Shown here one piece after another: positions 1-5,952 of a DNA stretch of 64,000 bases. The notes below the pieces were generated by a model. It was given only the letters and a program-made list of their open reading frames with translations. It was not told where the DNA came from and ran no database searches. A program made the translations under genes and the position numbers. The DNA lies in the NCBI GenBank assembly GCA_900095875.1, contig LT608311.1, forward strand, positions 1 to 64,000. Direction: 5' to 3'. Within the stretch, counting starts at the first letter, position 1; the number at the start of each line of letters is the position of its first letter. Source of the stretch: Caecibacter massiliensis (lineage in GTDB: Bacteria > Bacillota > Negativicutes > Veillonellales > Megasphaeraceae).

Positions 1-122
1 GTAGCATCGGCATTGCCCTTCAGATTCTTGAAGGTGATCTGACGGGTCTTTTCGTTGTCGTCGGCATCCCGGTAGGATACGACGAGTTTCAACTTATTGG
101 ATAAGTTACTACGTTCTGCCAT
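1..122 (-). CDS. DUF1659-like small protein (3' part cut off by window edge)
   Basis: Only the first 40 codons are in the window. They read MAERSNLSNKLKLVVSYRD and then a stretch containing TRQITFKNL. A short polar start, a KLKLV strand and a TFKNLK strand resemble small DUF1659-family proteins of Firmicutes, which have no known function and often sit near small phage-like genes and an amidase. The start is fixed by GGAGG about 8 bases upstream of the ATG. It lies downstream of the amidase gene in the direction of transcription, separated by repeat block A. Family assignment is tentative because most of the protein is missing. Confidence 0.55.
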   Translation of the reverse strand, partial: MAERSNLSNKLKLVVSYRDADDNEKTRQITFKNLKGNADA

Positions 123-138
123 TCCTTTTCCTCCTCTC

Positions 139-545
139 CGGCCGCACGGCTGGCGGCTTCTTTCACCTGCCTCACCCGATCTGGCACCATCTGCCGCGTC
201 GTCGTCAGTCGCCATAGCGCCGCTATGACTCCCTCCATCCTCCTTGCAGTTGGTACCATCTCGTGCGATTCAGATTAGAAAGCGCCGCCCGTCGTGTGGC
301 CTATATGCTGATTTTATTTGTATAAATAGTCGGTTCGACAAACCGGCTTTGATGAACGAACTACGAACCACAACCAACGGCCCCGCCGACGATTCAGGCG
401 GGAAACCGCCATCGGTCGTGGGTCCTAATTGCTAATTTTTGTATGAAAATATGCGGTTCGACGATCCGGCTTCGTCAAACTTCAAACATCAAACTTCAAA
501 CTGCCTTTTCTCTCCCTTTCCACTAACCACCAGCCGCTAACGGCG
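139..545. repeat. Mosaic palindromic repeat, block A
   Basis: This fills the gap between the amidase stop and the DUF1659-like start. It holds two partial units of a family that recurs at 1392-1738 and 2279-3040. Recognisable modules in plus-strand order are: a CATAGC-GCTATG stem near 222; CCATCCTCCTTGCA near 235; the word CATCTCGTGCGATTCAG; an AT stretch (ATTTTTGTATGAAAAT type); an inverted repeat of the CGGTTCGACGAACCGG type; and a tail of TCAAACATCAAAC and ACTAACCACCAGCC words. On the minus strand, the transcribed direction, the CGGTTCG stem is followed by TATTTTT, so each unit could end transcription. Short reading frames inside are spurious in my view. Confidence 0.85.
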
Positions 546-552
546 GCCCTTC

Positions 553-1089
553 CTACGCCGCTTTTCCTTCCACCTGGCCCATGTACTGGATGATGCCCGT
601 TGCTATGGCGTCGGCTGTCTGGCCTTTCCTGGCCTGATAACGCTGTATGTCGTCATCGTTGTCGATGAAGCAGACTTCTACGAGGACTGCCGGCATGGAT
701 GTGCTGTTGATGACCAGGAGGTTCATGTTTTCCTTAATGCCCCGGTCAGGCAGTTCCAGTGCGGCACAAACATTCTGCTGTATGGCATGGCCTGCCATGA
801 CGCTGTGCGGGGTATAGCTCACGAAGGTCTCCGTGCCCGTGGCGTGCCTGTTGAAGGCGTTGAAATGGATGGACACGAAGAGGTCGGCCTGCCAGCGGTT
901 GGCATTGCAGATGACGCCAAAGAGGTCGTCGTTCTGCTCGACGATATTGCGGATCCGGTGCTGGTCGAGGCGTTTCGAGACGAGCCAGGCAAGGTCCCGG
1001 GCCAGCTGTGCTTCTGTCAGGGCCAGATGGTCATTGACGGCTCCCGGGTCACGGAACATATCATGGCCGGGATTGAGGTAAACAAACAT
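553..1089 (-). CDS. N-acetylmuramoyl-L-alanine amidase (Amidase_3 type)
   Basis: A zinc amidase that would cut the bond between N-acetylmuramic acid and the stem peptide of peptidoglycan. The 178-residue protein is one Amidase_3 domain. The first zinc His is in LNPGHD near residue 9, a Glu follows in TEAQLARDL, the second His is in SIHFNA near 74, and the catalytic Glu is in VLVEVCFID near 137. There is no signal peptide, transmembrane segment or wall-binding domain, which fits a phage endolysin that needs a holin, or a domesticated relic, better than a housekeeping amidase. The start follows AAAGGAG by about 8 bases and overlaps the end of the upstream small gene by 29 bases, suggesting coupled translation. 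No holin was recognised nearby. Confidence 0.9.
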   Translation of the reverse strand: MFVYLNPGHDMFRDPGAVNDHLALTEAQLARDLAWLVSKRLDQHRIRNIVEQNDDLFGVICNANRWQADLFVSIHFNAFNRHATGTETFVSYTPHSVMAGHAIQQNVCAALELPDRGIKENMNLLVINSTSMPAVLVEVCFIDNDDDIQRYQARKGQTADAIATGIIQYMGQVEGKAA

Positions 1090-1336
1090 ATTCGCTCTCC
1101 TTTCTTCGGGGAAATTCGACGCGCCTGCGCTCAGCAGGCTTGCGGGAACGCATATTGAGTGTCACTTCATCGCCGATGGCAATGCCCGTCACCGGCCGGG
1201 ATGAAGCCGCCGGACAGGGACAGGTGGTACTGGTACGACAGGCCGCATAGGGCCTGAGCGATACCAGCATCTCGATAGCCTGACGCACGAAATAGACGAT
1301 GCGTTCTTTGGGAAAATGTCGGATAAATGGATTCAT
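1061..1336 (-). CDS. Hypothetical protein, 91 aa, upstream of the amidase
   Basis: I do not recognise this protein. It begins MNPFIRHFPKERIVYF, has a possible helix to about residue 27, a cysteine-containing stretch (AACRTSTTCPCP) and a basic end. The ATG at 1336 is chosen because GGAG lies 8 bases upstream; another in-frame ATG six bases earlier is too close to that site. The codons have G or C in most third positions like the neighbours, so it is probably translated. Its end overlaps the amidase start by 29 bases. In a phage lysis module this position could hold a holin or a regulator, but no transmembrane segment supports that, so function is open. Confidence 0.5.
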   Translation of the reverse strand: MNPFIRHFPKERIVYFVRQAIEMLVSLRPYAACRTSTTCPCPAASSRPVTGIAIGDEVTLNMRSRKPAERRRVEFPRRKESEYVCLPQSRP

Positions 1337-1391
1337 AAGCATGTCTCCTTTCACTCTATAAGGGGGACGGATTTCGTCACTTGGCAACCAA

Positions 1392-1738
1392 TCGGCCACA
1401 CGGCAGGAAACTTCTTTCCCCTGCCTCACCCAATCTGGCACCATCTGCCGCGTCGTCGTCGGTCACCATAGCCCCGCTATGGCTCCCTCCATCCTCCTTG
1501 CAGCTGATGCCATCTCGTGCGATTCAGGATAGAAAGCGTTTCCCGTCGTGTGGCCTGTAATGCTATTTTTTGTAAAGATAGTTGGTTCGACGAACCGGCA
1601 GTGTAGCAAGCTACCCCTGCGAAGGACCGCTTCTCAGGGACGGCAAAGATACCCTGCACGTCGAACCGGCTTCGTCAAACATCAAACTTCAAACTGCCTT
1701 TTCTATCCCTTCCCACTGACCACTAACCACTGACCGCG
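1392..1738. repeat. Mosaic palindromic repeat, block B
   Basis: Second block of the family, between the 162-residue gene and the 91-residue gene. Its first 190 bases align closely with block A, with the same CATAGC-GCTATGG stem, CCATCCTCCTTGCAGCTG and CATCTCGTGCGATTCAG words. Its middle then differs: GGTTCGACGAACCGGC is followed by a unique insert near 1597-1658 that contains a GTAGCAAGCTAC stem. It ends with the same TCAAACATCAAAC and ACTAACCACTGACC words. The block starts right after the 162-residue stop codon, as block A does after the amidase stop. Confidence 0.85.
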
Positions 1739-1743
1739 GTCCA

Positions 1744-2232
1744 TCACAACTCCAGCCTTCCTTCCTCGTACCGTGCATAGCGGCGTTGCTCGTGGTGGAG
1801 CAGGCGCAGGATGCGGATGATGTCGGCCTGCCATTTCCGGAGAGGCTGTTTCATCCGGTCGTACTCGCTCTGGCTGCGGTAGCCGTGCCCGCCGATGACG
1901 GGGCGGATGATGTAGCCATAGGCGGCATCGGGGATGAGGATAGCACCGCCGGCCCGCAAAAAGCACAGGCAGTCCGCCAGGTCCGTACTGACGAACATGG
2001 CGTGGAAGAAGAACCGTTCCCAGATGGCCGAGTCTCCGGGGTGGTATTGCCGGAAATCGTCCGTATATTCGCTGACCGGCCAGTCCTCCGGCTCTGCCAC
2101 GGCCTCGACTTTCTCGATAAGTTTTATTGTCAATGTGCGGATATCCCTGTCGGCACGCAGCCGGGACTGGCGCCGTGTCATGGCCTCCAGTACAATGGCA
2201 AATGCCGACCGGGCCCGCTGTTGCAGATCCAT
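1744..2232 (-). CDS. Hypothetical protein, 162 aa
   Basis: I do not recognise a family. The protein is a soluble, mostly helical-looking chain with many Arg, Asp and aromatic residues, including an AIWERFFFHAMFVSTDLADC stretch near the middle and a C-terminal helix rich in Arg and Leu. No membrane segment, metal motif or nucleotide-binding motif is visible. AGGAG lies 11 bases before the ATG. It is flanked by repeat block C upstream and block B downstream, and points the same way as the replication genes. Codon use looks like the neighbours, so I take it as a real gene of the phage- or plasmid-like module. Function unknown. Confidence 0.65.
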   Translation of the reverse strand: MDLQQRARSAFAIVLEAMTRRQSRLRADRDIRTLTIKLIEKVEAVAEPEDWPVSEYTDDFRQYHPGDSAIWERFFFHAMFVSTDLADCLCFLRAGGAILIPDAAYGYIIRPVIGGHGYRSQSEYDRMKQPLRKWQADIIRILRLLHHEQRRYARYEEGRLEL

Positions 2233-2278
2233 AATAATGCTACTCCTAACGTACCGCGGCGCCCGGCTTATTTACTAT

Positions 2279-3040
2279 GCCTCACCGCCGGAACCATCAT
2301 CTGCCGCGTCGTCGTCAGTCGCCATAGCCCTGCTATGACTCCTTCCATCCTCCTTGCATCTGACGGCCCCGTCGGCGATGCCTGACGTAAAACGCCGGCC
2401 GTCGCGGCACTATCTTGCTGATTTTTGTGTAAAAATAGTCGGTCCGGCGAACCGGCTTCGATGAATGACCAACGGCCCTTCGTAGCTCCACTACGCCTCC
2501 TTCTTCCGCCTTGCATCTGGTACCATCTCGTGCGATTCAGGTCGGAAAGCGTCTCCTGTCGTGCGGCCTAATGCTGATTTTTGTATAAAAATAGTCGGCC
2601 CGTCGAACCGGCTTCATCAAACATCAAACATCAAACTATCTCTTCCCACTAACCACCAGCCGCTAACGGCGGCCCTTCGTAGCTCCACTACGCCTCCTTC
2701 TTCCGCCTTGCATCTGGTACCATCTCGTGCGATTCAGGTCGGAAAGCGTCTCCTGTCGTGCGGCCTGTATGCTGATTTTTGTATTAAAACATGAGGTTCG
2801 ACGAACCGGCTTCGATAAACGAACTACGGCCCTTCGTAGCCCTGCTACGCCTCCTTCCATCCTCCTTGCATCTGACGGCCCCGTCGGCGATGCCGGATGG
2901 AAACCGTCATCGGTCGTGGGTCCTGTATGCTGATTTTTGTGTAAAAATAGTCGGTCCGTCGAACCGGCTTCATCAAACATCAAACATTAAACATCAAACT
3001 ATCTCTTCCCACTAACCACCAGCCGCTAACGGCGGCCCTT
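2279..3040. repeat. Mosaic palindromic repeat, block C (four tandem units)
   Basis: Four head-to-tail units of roughly 165-190 bases: about 2279-2465, 2470-2640, 2655-2820 and 2821-3000, plus a shared tail. Segments 2473-2569 and 2670-2766 are an apparently identical 97-base direct repeat. Each unit strings together small inverted repeats: a GTAGC-GCTAC or CATAGC-GCTATG stem; in some units GACGGCCCCGTC; an ATTTTTGTGTAAAAAT type stem; and GGTTCGACGAACC or variants such as GGTCCGTCGAACC. Variants of each module are shuffled between units, as in a mosaic. There is no long gene in these roughly 980 bases between the 162-residue gene and the primase; the short frames are spurious. Confidence 0.9.
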
Positions 3041-3060
3041 CCTTCCCTTTCCCCGCGCGG

Positions 3061-3128
3061 GCCAGTTCCCGTGACCGGGTTTGAGCGGGGGAGTCTCCAG
3101 CTCCCCGCTCTTCCCGTCCGGGACTGGC
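3061..3128. other. Nested long-range hairpin downstream of the primase gene
   Basis: Two nested inverted repeats. The outer arms are GCCAGTTCCCG at 3061-3071 and CGGGACTGGC at 3119-3128, pairing with one bulge. The inner arms are GAGCGGGG at 3083-3090 and CCCCGCTC at 3103-3110. No T-run follows on the minus strand, so it is not a classical terminator. It sits between the primase stop (3215) and repeat block C, next to an AT-rich stretch at about 3155-3260. A replication origin or processing site is possible but is inference only. Confidence 0.5.
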
Positions 3129-3214
3129 TGCCAATCTGCAGGGTGATACTGTCCATATCTATATATATGCCAATGTGGGCAGGTGTTTTGGGCAGGCATT
3201 TATTACGTTTCGAT

Positions 3215-5260
3215 TTATCTTTTTCTTATATATACGTTTCCTTTTTTATTCCTTTCTAAATCCGTGCTTTCGTCTATGTACCGTTTAATGGAACTGCGGC
3301 TCATGCCCATTTTTTTCATCAGGTCACCTATATAGACTTCTTCCTTTTCTTTCATAATTTCATCAAATACTTCCCGCATGAGCTGCTGGTTGCTGAGGCA
3401 TTTTTGTTTCTTTCCAGCCAGCATGTCTTCCCGTCCCCGGCCCAGGTTGTCCAGGTCTTCGTTATACGAAGCGATGAGGCCTGTGTAGTCTATATGGTGG
3501 ATAGGATAGTCGAAGGTGATGTAAAAGGGCAGCGGCGGGGCAAATTCGCGCAGGATGGCCTCAATCCGGAAGGCCGGCGGGGCTCCGATAGGGCTTTTGA
3601 CGTCGAGCATGTCGAGGATAGCGTCGGCGTCACGACTGAATACGCCTGAGCCCGATGCCCGGTCCTGTGCTTTTTTGACGGTCTGGCTGCCTTTGCTGTA
3701 GTGATGGCAATAGATGACAGCGCACTGTTTCACTGCCGCCAGTTTGTCCAGCTGGTTACAGAACTGCCCCATGTCAAAGGCACTGTTTTCGTCGCCATTG
3801 GTGATTTTGTATATAGGGTCGAGGACGATGGCCATGTAGTCTTTCCCGGCTGTCCGGCGGACGATATCGCGGACCAGTTGTTCCATGGGGCGGGCATGAC
3901 CGCGGCAGTTCCACAGGTCGATGGCGTCGTCATGGTCCCCGGCAAGGCCGAGGGCATTGTAGATCCGGCAGAAGCGGTCAATACAGGACGCTCTATTTAA
4001 TTCCAGATTGATATATAAAACATTGCCCCGGTGGCAGGGGAATTGTCCCAGCCAGGAGGTCCCTTCGGCTATGGCGATGCACAGTTCGATGAGGGCAAAG
4101 GATTTTCCCGCCTTGCTGGGCCCGGCAAGCATCATTTTATGGCCCTGCCGCAAAAGGCCGTCGATGAGTACCGGATCGAGAGGCGGCGGGTTGCGGCGCA
4201 GGCGGGACAGGTTTTCAATGGGCGTTTCCCCCTCTTTTTCATCGTCCAGCGCAGCCAGCCATTCCGTGTAGGACTGAAAGGGACTGTCATAGGGTATGAG
4301 GTACTGCCAGCTTTCGCCGCGGCGGATACCGGGCAGGCGCATGAGCCGCGCGGGGTTGCGGTTGGACACATCGACGTGATAGCCGTGTTCATGACAGGTC
4401 TTGTACAGGAAATCGACGCGCTGGCGGTACAGGTCATAATCCGTACCGGCATCGATATGTACGACGGCGTGCAGACTTTTTCCTCCACTGTAAACGAGCG
4501 CAGCCACGGGCAACTTCAGGCTGCATATCCGATCGAGCTGCTGCTGTAAAGTCTGGTCATCTGCTTCGGCCAGTACATAGGTAAATTCCCGCACGTTGCT
4601 GTTGCGCACTCCTTTTCCATCCAGCGGGTTGATGCGCACCCAGGCCCCGCCGCGGTAGTCGTAGTCCCCCAGGGCATAGCCCACATCGTGGCTGGCTTCG
4701 AGGGCTTTGATGATGTGGCGCTGTTTCCGGCCATATACGCCCCGTCCTGCCGGCACGCAGCGGTCTTTCTGTTCCATGGACTTCATGACGTATCCCACGT
4801 AATCATCAGGCGAAAAAAGCCGTTCCAGAAAGTCCCGTATATCCTGACAGGGGTCCCATTGGGGCGGCGGCTCCGTGAGAGGCCGCCGGCTTTCCCGAGG
4901 ACATGCGGCCGCCGGGGCGATGCGGATTGCCTGCGGCCCCGGGTCGATGTAGATGGCTTCGTCAAGGGAAATAGGGAGATTACCGCCCATTTCCCTGCCG
5001 TATCCCCGGTCCATGGCCATCTGCATGATGGTGCCGCCGGTCACGCAGGGCGTCCTCGTATTGGAAAAGGTCTGCCATTTCCGTTCGCATTCCCCGCTGT
5101 GATAGCGGGCCATGTCGCGGCGGCTCCAGCTGTCCCAGTCGCCAGCCGTACAGCCCTCGTATTTGAGGGCCATACCGACGTCGCACCATTCCTGATACGT
5201 ACAGGATGCCGGGTCGATCCACGACAGGGCCTCCAGAAGGTCCTGCCGGTCAGAAGGCAC
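3215..5260 (-). CDS. Phage/plasmid-type primase-helicase (PriCT-2 plus RecA-like AAA_25)
   Basis: A 681-residue replication protein. Residues 1-85 resemble the PriCT-2 primase C-terminal domain (WIDPASCTYQEWCDVGMALK). The middle (about 170-330) resembles an archaeo-eukaryotic-type primase fold, with YSGGKSLHAVVHID and NPARLMRLPG. Residues 370-570 form a RecA-like helicase of the RepA/AAA_25 kind: Walker A GPSKAGKS near 378, Walker B IVLDPIYKI near 480, and HHYSKG near 518. The last 60 residues look like a winged helix. Together they suggest one polypeptide that primes and unwinds DNA for a small replicon or prophage. The GTG start overlaps the end of the DUF669-type gene by 11 bases, so the two are co-translated. 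Active-site residues of the primase part were not verified. Confidence 0.85.
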   Translation of the reverse strand: MPSDRQDLLEALSWIDPASCTYQEWCDVGMALKYEGCTAGDWDSWSRRDMARYHSGECERKWQTFSNTRTPCVTGGTIMQMAMDRGYGREMGGNLPISLDEAIYIDPGPQAIRIAPAAACPRESRRPLTEPPPQWDPCQDIRDFLERLFSPDDYVGYVMKSMEQKDRCVPAGRGVYGRKQRHIIKALEASHDVGYALGDYDYRGGAWVRINPLDGKGVRNSNVREFTYVLAEADDQTLQQQLDRICSLKLPVAALVYSGGKSLHAVVHIDAGTDYDLYRQRVDFLYKTCHEHGYHVDVSNRNPARLMRLPGIRRGESWQYLIPYDSPFQSYTEWLAALDDEKEGETPIENLSRLRRNPPPLDPVLIDGLLRQGHKMMLAGPSKAGKSFALIELCIAIAEGTSWLGQFPCHRGNVLYINLELNRASCIDRFCRIYNALGLAGDHDDAIDLWNCRGHARPMEQLVRDIVRRTAGKDYMAIVLDPIYKITNGDENSAFDMGQFCNQLDKLAAVKQCAVIYCHHYSKGSQTVKKAQDRASGSGVFSRDADAILDMLDVKSPIGAPPAFRIEAILREFAPPLPFYITFDYPIHHIDYTGLIASYNEDLDNLGRGREDMLAGKKQKCLSNQQLMREVFDEIMKEKEEVYIGDLMKKMGMSRSSIKRYIDESTDLERNKKGNVYIRKR

Positions 5261-5672
5261 GGCACTCGTCCTCTTCGGGGATGATATACCGGTCTATCTG
5301 ATTATACAGGCGGTTCTTGTATTCCCGTGTCGAAATCCGCGCCCGTCCGCTGCGGCCGCGCAAGGCCGGCCAGTCGATTTTCAGGCGGTCCCCCACCCGG
5401 GCCAGTCCCAACGTCATGGCGAAACTCGATATCTTGAACAGCATTTTCCGGCAGAAATAAAACCGGTCGTGGACGATGGCATCACCGTCGGGCGTCTCTA
5501 CGAGGAGTTCCACATCCATTTCATGACAGGCAGGGATTTTGTCACTGCCGTCAAAATAGGACCGGGTGATATTCTGTACCGTAAAGGGATATTCTCCCGG
5601 CTCCAGTTCGATATAGTCCTGTTTGACGATTTCGATCTCGTCATCCCAGGAAAAGACTTCCTTGCTTTCCAT
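5250..5672 (-). CDS. DUF669-family phage protein (probable ssDNA-binding partner)
   Basis: This 140-residue protein resembles DUF669 proteins of phage replication and recombination modules: LEPGEYPFTVQNI near residue 23, then SDKIPACHEMDVEL, FYFCRKMLFKISSF, and a closing YNQIDRYIIPEE. DUF669 members commonly sit beside phage primases, helicases or recombination proteins, and a single-strand DNA-binding role has been suggested; that role is inference here. The ATG follows AAAGGAG by about 10 bases. It is the first gene of the minus-strand module, behind a promoter at 5748-5776, and overlaps the primase-helicase start by 11 bases. Family call is fairly firm from the pattern of conserved words; the biochemical role is not. 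Confidence 0.75.
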   Translation of the reverse strand: MESKEVFSWDDEIEIVKQDYIELEPGEYPFTVQNITRSYFDGSDKIPACHEMDVELLVETPDGDAIVHDRFYFCRKMLFKISSFAMTLGLARVGDRLKIDWPALRGRSGRARISTREYKNRLYNQIDRYIIPEEDECRAF

Positions 5673-5707
5673 GTCACAGATTCTCCTTTCAAGATGTAAA
5701 ATTTTTT

Positions 5708-5776
5708 TGCATGATGCATTTGCACTTCCTGCAAACGAACTGATTTGAGCCTAGCACAAAATCCAGCATATGTCAA
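5708..5776 (-). promoter_or_regulatory. Promoter of the replication module with operator-like palindromes
   Basis: On the minus strand TTGACA (5771-5776) and TAGGCT (5748-5753) are separated by 17 bases, a good sigma-A promoter. Just downstream are a perfect 11-base palindrome TGCATGATGCA (5708-5718) and an inverted repeat TTTGCA-N5-TGCAAA (5719-5735). Such palindromes at the start of a phage-type early operon suggest repressor operators. No repressor gene is in the module as seen. Confidence 0.6.
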
Positions 5777-5831
5777 AAAAATGCAGATTAGAAAATAGTG
5801 AGAAAATTTTAATCTGCAGGCAGTTTATATA

Positions 5832-5869
5832 GAAAAACTCCCCTCAGGAACGATTATCCTGAAGGGAGT
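5832..5869 (-). terminator. Terminator of the glycogen operon
   Basis: ACTCCCCTCAGGA (5837-5849) pairs with TCCTGAAGGGAGT (5857-5869), with one mismatch. On the minus strand the stem is followed by TTTTT. It lies about 85 bases past the stop of the GlgX/MalQ fusion gene and separates the glycogen operon from the phage-like module. Confidence 0.85.
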
Positions 5870-5952
5870 ATGTATGATAATGCTTATTTGTAAAATAAAC
5901 TAGTTTCTTCGTACGGGGCGGCTGGCACTGATGATCATGGCCCGTCTCCTTC

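Noticed and set aside
2268-2983. Short frames inside the repeat blocks, some with repeated peptide words such as DEAGSTDRLFLHKNQ
   Set aside because: They recur because the DNA recurs; frames break between units, lack consistent ribosome sites, and overlap palindromes. They look like by-products of the repeat.
2279-3040. CRISPR array or diversity-generating template/variable repeat
   Set aside because: Units are 165-190 bases and mosaic, without short identical repeats and unique spacers, and there is no cas gene or reverse transcriptase in the window.
3061-3128. Nested hairpin as the terminator of the primase gene
   Set aside because: No T-run follows on the minus strand; kept as an unexplained structure instead.
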